DNA of 64,000 nt from NCBI RefSeq assembly GCF_015207755.1, contig NZ_JADEWH010000004.1:124001-188000 (forward strand). The letters run 5' to 3'. The notes under the pieces are model-generated. The model searched no databases and had not been told where the DNA came from. It saw nothing but the letters and a program-made list of their open reading frames with translations. The position numbers were made by a program, and so were the translations under genes. The stretch's first letter is position 1; each line of letters begins with the position of its first letter. The stretch is from Nodularia sp. LEGE 06071 (GTDB taxonomy: Bacteria; Cyanobacteriota; Cyanobacteriia; Cyanobacteriales; Nostocaceae). Positions 42,811-51,999 of this stretch are shown piece by piece.

Positions 42811-43830
42811 ATGACAAAAATTCTTACAGATACAAACTGGCAAGAACTAAAGGCAGAAAGCGAGCAAAAGGGTATACTTTCCATTCAATCAAAGGGAGTT
42901 GAAACTATCCGCCAAGGAAAGATTCTAGATGTCTGTAATATGTATCACTGCTGGACAAAGTTACGCAATGGATTATCTATTTGGATACACGAACAAGAGT
43001 TTACTGATGACCTGGTGTGGATGAGAGATAGTTTCGATGAATCTCAATTTGGGTTGAGTTTTTTTCTCTCAGGAAAAGTGAGAATTGAACGCCACGGTTT
43101 AACAGATAAGACTGACGAATCAATAGGCAGATATTATTCAGAATGTAACTGCGATATCAAAGAAACTGAATACTGGAAAGCCGGAGAGAAATTTTCCCGC
43201 ATTTATCTGGAAATCGAACCGCAGGAATTTTTCTCAAGTTTTGGCTATGAAGACTTAGAACACATCCCAATTTCTCTGCGTCAAGCCTTAATGGGCGATA
43301 AATTACAGCCTTATTACCAGCAAGGAGAAATCACACAGGAAATGTGGGTTATATTATCTCATATTCTCCAGTGTCCCTATCAAGGCTATCTGAAGCAGAT
43401 GTATCTGGAAAGTAAGGCTGTGGAATTGATTACCCTTCATTGTCAGCAATTCCATGAGGAGGATATTCATAATTATCGCTCACCAGTCAAGGATTTGAGG
43501 GATGTAGACAAAATTTACCAAGCCAAGGAAATTTTATTAGGTAATCTAGAAAATCCACCCAGCCTGATGGAGTTAGCACGGCAAGTAGGGTTAAATGATT
43601 TCAAATTGAAACGTGGTTTTCGTGAAGTTTTCGGCACATCTGCATTTAAATATTTGCACGACTATCGACTAGAAAAAGCCAAACAACTTTTAGTATTAGG
43701 AGAAATGAAGGTTGAAGAAGTGGCATTTAGGGTTGGTTTTGACAGTCGCAGTTATTTTGCCTCTGCATTCCGCAAAAAGTTCGGCTTAAATCCGAAACAA
43801 TACTTTCAGCATCAGCAAAAATCCGTCTAG
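42811..43830 (+). CDS. AraC-family regulator, PchR type
   Basis: The C-terminal 100 residues form the double helix-turn-helix of AraC proteins: SLMELARQVGLNDFKLKRGF (first) and VEEVAFRVGFDSRSYFASAF (second), followed by GLNPKQYF. The N-terminal 230 residues are a cupin-like sensor of the PchR type, which in other bacteria responds to ferric siderophore. The TonB receptor gene starts 126 bases downstream on the same strand, so this regulator most likely controls the receptor and binding-protein genes. The signal molecule cannot be deduced. Confidence 0.88.
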   Translation: MTKILTDTNWQELKAESEQKGILSIQSKGVETIRQGKILDVCNMYHCWTKLRNGLSIWIHEQEFTDDLVWMRDSFDESQFGLSFFLSGKVRIERHGLTDKTDESIGRYYSECNCDIKETEYWKAGEKFSRIYLEIEPQEFFSSFGYEDLEHIPISLRQALMGDKLQPYYQQGEITQEMWVILSHILQCPYQGYLKQMYLESKAVELITLHCQQFHEEDIHNYRSPVKDLRDVDKIYQAKEILLGNLENPPSLMELARQVGLNDFKLKRGFREVFGTSAFKYLHDYRLEKAKQLLVLGEMKVEEVAFRVGFDSRSYFASAFRKKFGLNPKQYFQHQQKSV

Positions 43831-43956
43831 CGTTCAAAAAAAATCCGTCTACCGTTCAAAATCAAAATCCGCATCCCATATCATACATGAGCTGCTAGTT
43901 TAGTTAGGAAGATTTCTTAATACTGCCAAGTGGTGTCAGGGAGTGTAGGTAAAAAA

Positions 43957-46704
43957 ATGAAGTTAGATAAATTGTTTCAAAGTCTGTTGCTGACGGGTGC
44001 AGTTGTGGTGTTGATTAGCACTCCTGCTAGAAGTGAGGTAAATCAAGGTGAATCTTCTACGGCGAGGGTAGGAGAATCTACATTCAAGGACACCCTGGGA
44101 GTGAGAAATAGTAAATCTCCAAGATTGACTTCCAGTCACAGGAAGCACCGATATTTTCCGTCTCAAGTTGCAAGTTCTTTGCAAAGAGCAAAGTCAGAGA
44201 AATTAAACAGAACGATTCTTCAACTGAATGAGATTTCGCAGGTTTCCCAGAGTGCAGAATTACTTGTACAGTCGCCAGCATCTTCTGAGGTAATACAGGT
44301 GACGGGGGTGCAAGCAAATCCCACAGAGAAAGGTGTGGAGGTGATTTTACAAACCACACAAGGGGAACAGCTACAAATCACTAATCGCAGTGCTGAGAAT
44401 AATTTTATTGCTGATATTCCCAATGCTCAATTGCGTTTAGCCAATGGCGATGGGATTACATTCCGCTCCGAAAAACCTGTTGCGGGAATTACTGAAATAA
44501 CAGTTACGAATTTTGATGCCAATACTGTGCGGGTGACGGTAATCGGTGAAAAAACTTTACCAACAGTTGAGCTATTTGATGATCATGTCGGGTTGATTTT
44601 TGCTGTTGCATCTGCGGAAGTAGCCACGCAGCCACCACAAACGCCACCAGATCAAGAACAGCCGACAAGTGAGACACCCCAAGAGCAACCAGCAGCACAA
44701 CAGGATGAACCGATTGAGTTAGTAGTAACGGGACAACAGGATGGGTATCGCGTACAGGATGCGGCGACTGCAACAAAGACAGATACACCTTTGCGCGATA
44801 TTCCCCAATCTATTCAGGTAGTGCCGCGAGAAGTGCTGGAAGATCGCAACGTGAGAAGTCTAGCTGAGGCAGTAGAAACGGTTAGTGGCGTGGTTGACGG
44901 TGCTGACTACAACGGTTCGCCTGCACAAGACTTCATTATCAGAGGATTTGAACAGGGTGGAAGTTTCCGAAATGGCTATCGAGATGTAAATTCTTATGGC
45001 TTGACAGGAGTGGGGACGATTGAGCGAGTGGAAGTTTTGAAAGGGCCTGCTTCAGTTTTGTTTGGGGCTGTAGAACCTGGTGGAATCATCAACGTCGTCA
45101 CTAAACAACCCTTGAGTGAACCCTATTATCAGCTGGGATTTGAGGTAGGGAACAGGGCATCTTATCAGCCTAGTATTGATTTCTCTGGCCCTTTAAACGC
45201 CGATAAAACTTTGCTTTATCGCTTCAATGCTAGCTATCAAAGTTCAGATGGTTTTCAAGATTTTGTCAATACAAATCTGACTACGATCGCACCAACAATC
45301 GCTTGGGAATTGGGTGATAGAACGGACTTGACTCTATATTATGAGTATATTAACTTCAAAGGAACTTTTGAACAGTATACTTCCATTCTTAGCAATAATA
45401 CGTTTCTGCCTCGAAACTTCTATCAGGCATATCCTAACGATGCTTACGTAGATAATACTACCCAAAAGTTGGGTTACACATTGAGTCACGAATTTAGTGA
45501 TAACTGGCAAATTCGTAATAACTTTTCTGTGGTTACTAGTAAAAATGCTGAAGAATATACTTTAGCAACAGGGGTAATGAATGATCAGTTTTTACGGCAA
45601 TTTGCTCAAGATCGTGAATTTACCCAAGACAACTATTTTGGACAGATAGACTTGCTAGGAAAGTTTAATACGGGATCAATTTCTCACCAAATATTGATGG
45701 GTTTTGATTTCAATCATAATATTGATACTTTTGCAAGGGTAGTTCAAAGGAATGTTCCTAATCTAGATATTTTCAATCCCAACTATAATATTCCCAGCTT
45801 CGACTATGGCCCACGTTCTAGTTCTACCGAACGTTTTCAAACCTACGGGATTTACCTTCAGGATCAGATTAGCTTTCTAGATCATCTGAAGCTATTGATT
45901 GGTGGGCGCTTCGATTGGATTTCCAGCGATAATACAGATAACATTACAGATAATACGACACAAAACCCTGATAGTAGTGCTTTCAGCCCCCGAATCGGGT
46001 TAGTGTATCAGCCTAGCAAATCTGTTTCTCTCTACACCAGCTACAGTCAATCTTTCGTCCCTGAAACGGGAATCAACCCTGATGGTGAAATATTTGAGCC
46101 TACAAAAGGAAGACAATATGAAGTAGGTATTAAAGCTGATTTTCTAGAAGGTAGACTTTCGACAACACTGGCAGCCTATCAGATCACCAAGTCAAATATT
46201 CTCACCCCCGATCCTGATCCTGAAAGAGCTGCGCTTGATTACTTAATTCAGGTAGGGGAACAAAGAAGTCGAGGGATTGAGTTAGATGTTGCGGGGGAGA
46301 TTTTACCCGGTTGGAAAGCGATCGCTTCCTATGCTTACACTAATGCAGAAGTAACTGAAGATAACGATATTCCTGTAGGCAATCGATTGGTGAGTGTGCC
46401 AGAAAATCAAGCTAGTCTCTGGACAACCTATGAGTTTCAGAATAGCGATTTGAAGGGTTTGGGATTTGGACTGGGGCTGTTTTATGTGGGTACGCGATCG
46501 GGAGATTCCGCTAACTCCTTTGAAATACCCGATTACTTGCGTACTGATGCGGCAATTTACTACCGTAGAGATGGTTTTAAAGCTGGTATCAATATCCGTA
46601 ATCTATTTGATACAGACTATATTAGAACCTCTGACGATGGCAGAACATTCTTACGAAGAGGTGCGCCTTTTACAATTATCGGCTCCATTAGCTGGGAATT
46701 TTAA
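43957..46704 (+). CDS. TonB-dependent siderophore receptor with N-terminal AMIN domain
   Basis: This outer-membrane receptor takes up a ferric siderophore using TonB energy. I choose the ATG at 43957 (MKLDKLFQS), which gives a clean signal peptide with cleavage after ARS (residue 26); a GTG at 43930 would add nine residues. Domains in order are an AMIN domain (about 105-195, from VIQVTGVQANPTEKGVEV), a Pro/Gln/Glu linker (about 215-245), a plug (about 265-385, with DTPLRDIPQSIQVVP and RVEVLKGPASVLFG) and a 22-strand barrel ending in SWEF. AMIN-TonB receptors are characteristic of cyanobacteria. It sits between a PchR-type regulator and a FecB-like binding protein. Confidence 0.92.
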   Translation: MKLDKLFQSLLLTGAVVVLISTPARSEVNQGESSTARVGESTFKDTLGVRNSKSPRLTSSHRKHRYFPSQVASSLQRAKSEKLNRTILQLNEISQVSQSAELLVQSPASSEVIQVTGVQANPTEKGVEVILQTTQGEQLQITNRSAENNFIADIPNAQLRLANGDGITFRSEKPVAGITEITVTNFDANTVRVTVIGEKTLPTVELFDDHVGLIFAVASAEVATQPPQTPPDQEQPTSETPQEQPAAQQDEPIELVVTGQQDGYRVQDAATATKTDTPLRDIPQSIQVVPREVLEDRNVRSLAEAVETVSGVVDGADYNGSPAQDFIIRGFEQGGSFRNGYRDVNSYGLTGVGTIERVEVLKGPASVLFGAVEPGGIINVVTKQPLSEPYYQLGFEVGNRASYQPSIDFSGPLNADKTLLYRFNASYQSSDGFQDFVNTNLTTIAPTIAWELGDRTDLTLYYEYINFKGTFEQYTSILSNNTFLPRNFYQAYPNDAYVDNTTQKLGYTLSHEFSDNWQIRNNFSVVTSKNAEEYTLATGVMNDQFLRQFAQDREFTQDNYFGQIDLLGKFNTGSISHQILMGFDFNHNIDTFARVVQRNVPNLDIFNPNYNIPSFDYGPRSSSTERFQTYGIYLQDQISFLDHLKLLIGGRFDWISSDNTDNITDNTTQNPDSSAFSPRIGLVYQPSKSVSLYTSYSQSFVPETGINPDGEIFEPTKGRQYEVGIKADFLEGRLSTTLAAYQITKSNILTPDPDPERAALDYLIQVGEQRSRGIELDVAGEILPGWKAIASYAYTNAEVTEDNDIPVGNRLVSVPENQASLWTTYEFQNSDLKGLGFGLGLFYVGTRSGDSANSFEIPDYLRTDAAIYYRRDGFKAGINIRNLFDTDYIRTSDDGRTFLRRGAPFTIIGSISWEF

Positions 46705-46785
46705 CTCTCTCTTCTGTAGAGCCTGAATATAATATCAGTCTTCTGAACAACCTGCCAAATATTAGTTAAAGAAAAATATTCCACA

Positions 46786-47883
46786 ATGACAAAGAAAGCC
46801 ATTAGTACAATTATGCGGTTGTTACTTGGTCTTAAAGCTGTTTGCCTTTTGACTTTTGCTAAGTTTGTTTGGGTTGTCAAGACTGTTTTTTCTAGCTTGC
46901 GGATCTTATGGCAACCTCGGCAGATTTTGAGTAATTACAAATTTTTACCATTCTTTCTGACAATAGTTTTGGTTTTAGCGATCGCAGCCTGTAACAACAA
47001 CATACCGCAGCTAGAGAAAAGGCAAACAACGAAAAACTGTCGAATTGTACACCATGCAATGGGAGAAATTTGCGTTCCTAATCATCCAAAACGGATTGTA
47101 ACTTTAAACCCTGCTGCCTTGGGCAATGCGATCGCGCTTGGCATTCAACCTACCGGAAGTGCTACTGAAGAAATTAATCAGTTGCCGCCTTATCTTCAAG
47201 ACAAAATTGAGGGAATCAAGTTTTTAGGTACTTGGGGAGAGCCTAACTTAGAAAGTATTGCCTTGCTTAAGCCTGATGTTATTATTGGCTGGAAACATAA
47301 CCAGCAATCAACCTATTCTCAACTGTCTTATATTGCACCAACAACTTTATACGACTGGGTAGTTAATATAAACCATCCAGATAATTGGAAAGAGTATTTT
47401 AATTTTATAGCGAAAGTACTAGGCAGAGAAGATATTGGTCAGCAACTTTGGCAACATTACTATCAGCGCATTGAACAACTAAAAAGCGCAATAGGCAATC
47501 GCTATAAGAATAAAACAATTTCTGTCATCGTATTTAATGCTGGTACGATTTACAGTGTGGGAGAAAATTCATTTATTGGTTCTATATTGAGTGATGTTGG
47601 ATTAAATCGTCCAGAATCACAAAAAATTTCCTCAAATGGGTCTTTTAGTCTCTCTGAAGAAACTTTAGAAATGGCTGATGGCGATGTGATGTTTATTGCA
47701 GACCATGATGGTAAACACAACTTAAGTATTCTCAATAAAAAGCCGCTGTGGAAAAAGCTGAAAGCATTTCAACAAAATCATATTTATTTTGTTGAATCTA
47801 CTAACTGGGAATCATCAAGAAATCTACTAGCTGCCGATACTGTCATTGATGACTTATTTAAATATTTAGTGAATAACCCTTAA
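46786..47883 (+). CDS. Iron-siderophore ABC transporter substrate-binding protein (FecB-like)
   Basis: This is a periplasmic binding protein of the FecB/FhuD class: CRIVHHAMGEICVPNHPKRI, then LLKPDVIIGWKHN, a long linking helix, and NIYSVGENSFIG-like second-lobe motifs. A lipobox (AIAAC, Cys69) follows a hydrophobic stretch. The ATG at 46786 puts this lipobox unusually deep, after an extra hydrophobic segment; a TTG at 46927 would give a standard 21-residue lipoprotein signal, but it has no obvious ribosome site. Permease and ATPase genes for the system are not in the window. It follows the receptor gene by 81 bases. Confidence 0.85.
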   Translation: MTKKAISTIMRLLLGLKAVCLLTFAKFVWVVKTVFSSLRILWQPRQILSNYKFLPFFLTIVLVLAIAACNNNIPQLEKRQTTKNCRIVHHAMGEICVPNHPKRIVTLNPAALGNAIALGIQPTGSATEEINQLPPYLQDKIEGIKFLGTWGEPNLESIALLKPDVIIGWKHNQQSTYSQLSYIAPTTLYDWVVNINHPDNWKEYFNFIAKVLGREDIGQQLWQHYYQRIEQLKSAIGNRYKNKTISVIVFNAGTIYSVGENSFIGSILSDVGLNRPESQKISSNGSFSLSEETLEMADGDVMFIADHDGKHNLSILNKKPLWKKLKAFQQNHIYFVESTNWESSRNLLAADTVIDDLFKYLVNNP

Positions 47884-48420
47884 AATCACGTCTAAACACA
47901 CCTGATTAGTTCGTAAATCCTGCCAACGTTCATCTGAGCAACAACCAGAAGATGAACCTTGCTACACTACAATTTACTTGTTCAAATCAACACTTTATGC
48001 ACGAAACAATTCCCAGATAATCAAGTAGAAATTTAAGCAGTGGGATGTTGATAGGCGTGCAATCATGGCTGTGTTGTCATCCAGATCAACCCACTGACCT
48101 TTTTTGAATTGGAGCGTTCGCGTAGCGTCTCGTAGAGAAGCGACTTGACAGTACTGCGATGCAAGCGATCGCACAAGGACTAAATCGAGAAGAACAGCTA
48201 AACAGGCGATCGCAGAAACAACTAAACGGAAGTTTGATCAGATTTTCCAGTAGATTAATTTTTGAGCAAAATTAGCGGTAACAAGTTTATTTCTCTATCG
48301 CCAGACACTTTAAATGTTCTCGGCAGGAATAAGACTCATTACCGCTATTCAGGCATCCCCTTGATGGGTATGGCTTGCTAGTTTTCGCGAATTATGCTGA
48401 AAAACTTAAAAAACCAACTT
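47884..48420. other. Intergenic region with palindromic short repeats
   Basis: No gene is supported. GAGCGTTCGCGTAGCGTCTC at 48112 and the following CGTAGAGAAGCGAC belong to a small palindromic repeat common in Nostocales, and three GCGATCGC-type sites lie close together (48165-48220). Confidence 0.55.
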
Positions 48421-48840
48421 CTAACCTTCGACAACTAATTTGCCAACCATACCAGCACCACGGTGAGGTTCGCAATAGAAGGTGTATTCACCAGCAGGTG
48501 CGTCTGCGGGAATGGTTGTGGTTTGGGTTTGACCAGGACTCATCAGCAATTGCTTGTGAGACAGACTTTTTGCCAAATCAGCACTCTTAGCGGGGTTTAG
48601 CGCCGCATCAAACACAACGTTATGGGGAGGAACTTTGTTGTTCACCCACTCAATTGTGTCACCTGGTTTAACTGTCAACTTTTTAGGCTCAAATGCTAGC
48701 ATTCCTTTGTCACTACCCAGTTTGACCTGGAAGGTTTCAGCTGAAGCGCTGGGTGTGAAAATGACAAAGCTGCTAACAACTAAAATAACTGTCAACACCG
48801 ATAGAGTCAAACGTCGCCAGCTTGCAGCAAACAATTTCAT
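48421..48840 (-). CDS. petE: Plastocyanin
   Basis: This copper protein carries electrons from cytochrome b6f to photosystem I in the thylakoid lumen. The precursor has a 34-residue signal peptide (cleavage after ASA), leaving a 105-residue mature protein. The copper ligands His73, Cys123, His126 and Met131 (precursor numbering; PPHNVVF and YCEPHRGAGM) are intact. Upstream is GGAGAAAGCC before the ATG. In many cyanobacteria petE is induced by copper and replaces cytochrome c6; no regulatory site is evident to me here. psbV lies upstream on the same strand but is separated by 440 bases of repeats. Confidence 0.97.
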   Translation of the reverse strand: MKLFAASWRRLTLSVLTVILVVSSFVIFTPSASAETFQVKLGSDKGMLAFEPKKLTVKPGDTIEWVNNKVPPHNVVFDAALNPAKSADLAKSLSHKQLLMSPGQTQTTTIPADAPAGEYTFYCEPHRGAGMVGKLVVEG

Positions 48841-49022
48841 GGCTTTCTCCTAACTATAGTTTTTATTTCCCTCTCCCATTTTAAATAAAATCAACGCCAA
48901 AATATGACAATCTGTCGTAGATAAAATTTTTTTTTTACAATTGAGCCTAAATCATGAAGAAATCTGGTGCAATTGGCGATCATCTTAGGCTGCATTACAC
49001 CCAAAAGTTTATGGGTCAAACT

Positions 49023-49072
49023 ATTTTGGATTTTGGATTTTGGATTTTGGATTGATTCTACAGATAAGTCAA
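49023..49072. repeat. ATTTTGG heptamers with CTACAGATAAGTC tail
   Basis: Four ATTTTGG heptamers are followed by ATTGATTCTACAGATAAGTC, a third and more diverged copy of the composite repeat found before the dihydroorotase-like and glucokinase genes. Here it is not next to a start codon. Confidence 0.7.
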
Positions 49073-49146
49073 ACCTCAGAGTCCTGAGTCCTGAGTAATC
49101 AAGAGGTGAGGGAGTTCCAAGGCATAAAATCCCCAATTAATTTGTA

Positions 49147-49183
49147 GTAACCCACCATAAACTTAAGGATAATAGTGGGTTAC
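49147..49183. repeat. 37-bp palindromic dispersed repeat, copy 1
   Basis: GTAACCCAC and GTGGGTTAC are the inverted ends around CATAAACTTAAGGATAATA. Copy 2 at 61977-62013 is the reverse complement with a single difference. The element lies about 100 bases past the end of psbV. Confidence 0.8.
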
Positions 49184-49283
49184 GCGATCGCTTTCCCACC
49201 CTACAATTTTTGGGTAATTTATTTTTTGGTGTCCATCCACTGATCTATACTCAGTACCCAGGAATTAGCTATCTGTGAGGAGT

Positions 49284-49775
49284 TTAGTAGTAAATTTTAC
49301 CGCCGCCCCACTTGTCGCCAACTACTTTTGGTTGTAATAAAATATGACCAGCAGTGGCTACTAAGTCATCTTCTGTGAAAACTCTCATTTCCGTGAAAAT
49401 ATCTGCACTCTTGAGGCTGGGGTGTAACTCAGAAATTTCCTCTTCCCCGTCATAGGTAGTAGGATTTTTCATGTAGTCCACCAATCCTTCAATATTATTC
49501 CGGTTTGGTGTTGCCAGTGCCAGAGTTTCTGGTTCTAGTCCCACGTTTTGGTTAGTCTTGGTAACTCCGCCAGCATGACACTGGGCGCAAGCATATTGAA
49601 ATAAGCGTTTACCTTCTTTGACTTGTTTAAGGCTGAGTACAACGGTATCACCCTGATCATTTAATGGCACTGTTCTGATTGCTTCGTCCAGTTCTACGGC
49701 TGTAGCGCTACCGACAACCAACTGAAATGTCAGCAAAATGGTAGCAACAACAACGCCAAATAGTCTTCTAAACAT
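49284..49775 (-). CDS. psbV: Photosystem II cytochrome c-550
   Basis: This extrinsic lumenal protein of photosystem II stabilises the oxygen-evolving cluster. A signal peptide of about 26 residues precedes the mature start VELDEAIRTVPLN. The haem-binding CAQCH is at 63-67, and His119 (SELHPS) is the second axial ligand. The C-terminus WGGGKIYY is typical. The 163 residues match the family. The ribosome site AAGGGG overlaps the stop codon of the small upstream reading frame. Confidence 0.97.
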   Translation of the reverse strand: MFRRLFGVVVATILLTFQLVVGSATAVELDEAIRTVPLNDQGDTVVLSLKQVKEGKRLFQYACAQCHAGGVTKTNQNVGLEPETLALATPNRNNIEGLVDYMKNPTTYDGEEEISELHPSLKSADIFTEMRVFTEDDLVATAGHILLQPKVVGDKWGGGKIYY

Positions 49776-49783
49776 GATTCCCC

Positions 49784-50095
49784 TTAAAATTTTTGACGCT
49801 CAACACAGCTAATAAAGCGATGCTCAATCTCCATGTTGCTAATGACTTGCTTTTTGCCATTAGCTAAAGTCTGAAATAGCCCTTGACGTGACTTAGGTCT
49901 CATTCTTTGAGTTCCTAGTGACCTTTGGGTATGTTTCCGACAATATGTGGGAAATAATTGCCTTTGCATTTTTGCCAAATCGGTCTTTTGGCGTTTTTTG
50001 GCAATTTTCAGTTGGTTACACCGAGAGAACACTCTTTCCACAGGAATACTGTAGTCTGCTGCTATCTCTGCGCTCAGTAGGTTTGCAAAACCCAT
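49784..50095 (-). CDS. Small basic hypothetical protein
   Basis: A 103-residue frame ends eight bases before psbV on the same strand. The product is basic and helical in appearance (VERVFSRCNQLKIAKKRQKT), has no signal peptide, and I recognise no family. Codon choice looks like the neighbours, but there is no other support, and the psbV promoter would have to lie inside or before it. It may be a chance frame. Confidence 0.4.
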   Translation of the reverse strand: MGFANLLSAEIAADYSIPVERVFSRCNQLKIAKKRQKTDLAKMQRQLFPTYCRKHTQRSLGTQRMRPKSRQGLFQTLANGKKQVISNMEIEHRFISCVERQKF

Positions 50096-50254
50096 AATAG
50101 TGATTAACTGACAGATAGAGATTGAGTCACTGTAATACCAATATCATGTTAGGAGTGCAATTTGTCGCCCAAAATCTGGTGACGGTTGAGGTGGGGATCA
50201 ACGGCTAGTAAGTCAATATAGACTTAATATTATTTAATATAAAAAGCTGAACAT

Positions 50255-51091
50255 TCAACCTTTTCCTCCTGTGAATGTGGCACCTTGAATAAAGTAGCGG
50301 TTAAAAAAGGCATAAATCCCTAAAGCTGGAAGGGTAAACATCATCGAAGCAGCCATAATGTAGTTCCAATAGCTGATATATTGACCTTTAAAGCTATTCA
50401 GCCCCAAGGGTAGGGTAAACATCTCTGGGTCAAAGAGGATGACGATAGGGAGTAAAAAATTATTCCAACTACTCATGAAGACAAAAACCGCTTGTGCTGC
50501 GAGTGCAGGTTTTGCTAGAGGTAAGACAATATGCCGAAAAATTCCCCAGGTATTTAAACCATCTAGTTGACCGGCTTCTTCTAATTCTTTAGGAAAATTT
50601 ACAAAAAACTGCCGCATCATAAAAATGAAGGTGGCGTTAACCATACCAGGAACAATCATGCCTTGGTAGGAATTTAGCCAGCCAATGGCTTTCAAAATCA
50701 AGAATGTGGGAATGAGGGTGATTTGTGTCGGTACTGCTAGCAATGCCAAAATTAAGAAGAACCAGAAGCGTTTGCCGACAAAACTCAGCCTGGCTAAAGC
50801 GTATCCAGCCATTGAATTGAAGAGTAAATTTAATAGGGTGACGCTAACGGCGATGAAGACACTGTTGAAAAACCACCGCCAAAATAGCGGTTCTTGCACA
50901 AATATCTGTTTGTAATTATCAAGCGTAAAATTTTGGGGAAAGAAATTTAATTCCCCACTGATAATCTCTGAGAGCGGTTTAAATGATGCTGAAAGCGCCC
51001 AAAGGAAAGGAATCAAGGTGATGACTGCATACAGGGTTAGCACGAGGTATAACAGTAATTTCAGCCAAGGTAAGCGCGAGATATTATTCAT
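50255..51091 (-). CDS. ABC sugar transporter permease, MalG type
   Basis: This six-helix inner-membrane permease has the ATPase-contact (EAA) loop EEAGQLDGLNTWGIFRHIVLP and an N-terminal start typical of MalG-like proteins (LPWLKLLLYLVLTLYAVITLIPFLWALSASFK). The end FFNRYFIQGATFTGGKG is characteristic. It overlaps the other permease gene by four bases. The binding protein is 3.3 kb away and no ATPase gene is in the window; in cyanobacteria a shared ATPase often serves such systems. The sugar is unknown. Confidence 0.9.
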   Translation of the reverse strand: MNNISRLPWLKLLLYLVLTLYAVITLIPFLWALSASFKPLSEIISGELNFFPQNFTLDNYKQIFVQEPLFWRWFFNSVFIAVSVTLLNLLFNSMAGYALARLSFVGKRFWFFLILALLAVPTQITLIPTFLILKAIGWLNSYQGMIVPGMVNATFIFMMRQFFVNFPKELEEAGQLDGLNTWGIFRHIVLPLAKPALAAQAVFVFMSSWNNFLLPIVILFDPEMFTLPLGLNSFKGQYISYWNYIMAASMMFTLPALGIYAFFNRYFIQGATFTGGKG

Positions 51092-51999
51092 GTCCTTTCG
51101 CTGCCAAAAATTCGCTGCTGAATCAATGTCACAGCAATAATTATGACTGTCAGCAAAAAGGCGATCGCAGCGGCATATCCCATCTGTAAATTCCGAAATA
51201 CAGCCTGGTAAATTAGTAGTACCATAGTCAGAGTGGCGTTGTTCGGCCCACCAGTGCCACCAGAAAAGATATAAGACTGGTCAAAAAGTTGAAATGTCCC
51301 AATTATCCCGATCGCCACTACAAAAAAAGTGACGGGTTTGAGCAAGGGAATGGTAATATAGATAAACGTTTGCCACCAATTCGCTCCATCCAGTTCTGCG
51401 GCTTCGTAGAGTTTTTGAGGGATATCTTGCAAAGCTGCTAAGTAGATCACCATATAAAATGGTGCAGTTGACCAAATATTCATCATCATAATTCCCCTGA
51501 GTGCCACGGCTGGATCACCTAACCAGTTATAAGTAGGTAGTCCGACAAAGGCGAGAAGATTATTTAATAGTCCATCGGTGTTATAAATCCACATGAATAT
51601 CAGCGTTAGCACAGCTGAAGATGTGACTGTGGGTAAAAAGAATAAGATTCGCCATGAGTTTCTGCCCCGAATACCAGAATTAAGGGTTACTGCCAGTAAT
51701 AAAGCTAAAATTGTTTGAGTTGGAACAACGATGGCGACATATTCGGCTGTATTTCTCAAAGCAATTCCGACACGTTCATCTTCAACTAAGCGGGTAAAGT
51801 TGCGAAAGCCGATGAAGTCGTAGTCAATAGTGCCGAGAAGTTGGACTTTGTGCAGGGAGAGAAAAACGGCGTAGACTATGGGCAGGATGACAAAACCCCC
51901 CAAAACCAATATTGTGGGCATCATGAATATGTACCCAGCGAAGGTTTCGGTAATATTCCATCTGGGGTTCATTCGCCGTCTCCGATTTTGCAGCACCAT
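51088..51999 (-). CDS. ABC sugar transporter permease, MalF type
   Basis: This is the partner permease with six helices and the EAA loop YEAAELDGANWWQTFIYITI. I place the start at the ATG at 51999 (MVLQNRRRRMNPRW), because AGGAAGG lies six bases before it; the frame could extend upstream to 52047 but without such a site. Overlap with the MalG-type gene (ATGA) shows translational coupling. The sequence upstream of this gene turns into the CRISPR leader region. Confidence 0.9.
   Translation of the reverse strand: MVLQNRRRRMNPRWNITETFAGYIFMMPTILVLGGFVILPIVYAVFLSLHKVQLLGTIDYDFIGFRNFTRLVEDERVGIALRNTAEYVAIVVPTQTILALLLAVTLNSGIRGRNSWRILFFLPTVTSSAVLTLIFMWIYNTDGLLNNLLAFVGLPTYNWLGDPAVALRGIMMMNIWSTAPFYMVIYLAALQDIPQKLYEAAELDGANWWQTFIYITIPLLKPVTFFVVAIGIIGTFQLFDQSYIFSGGTGGPNNATLTMVLLIYQAVFRNLQMGYAAAIAFLLTVIIIAVTLIQQRIFGSERT

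Larger units (their letters stand above)
48841..49283. other. Repeat-rich region between petE and psbV
   Basis: It holds GGATTTT heptamers (49023-49053), a short direct repeat GAGTCCT (about 49079-49096) and a 37-bp palindromic element (49147-49183). No gene is seen. The petE promoter must lie at its left side. Confidence 0.6.

Noticed and set aside
49262-49290. CTGTGAGGAGT, whose complement resembles the Yfr1 RNA core
   Set aside because: It lies at the end of psbV without the flanking hairpins and differs at the last core base.
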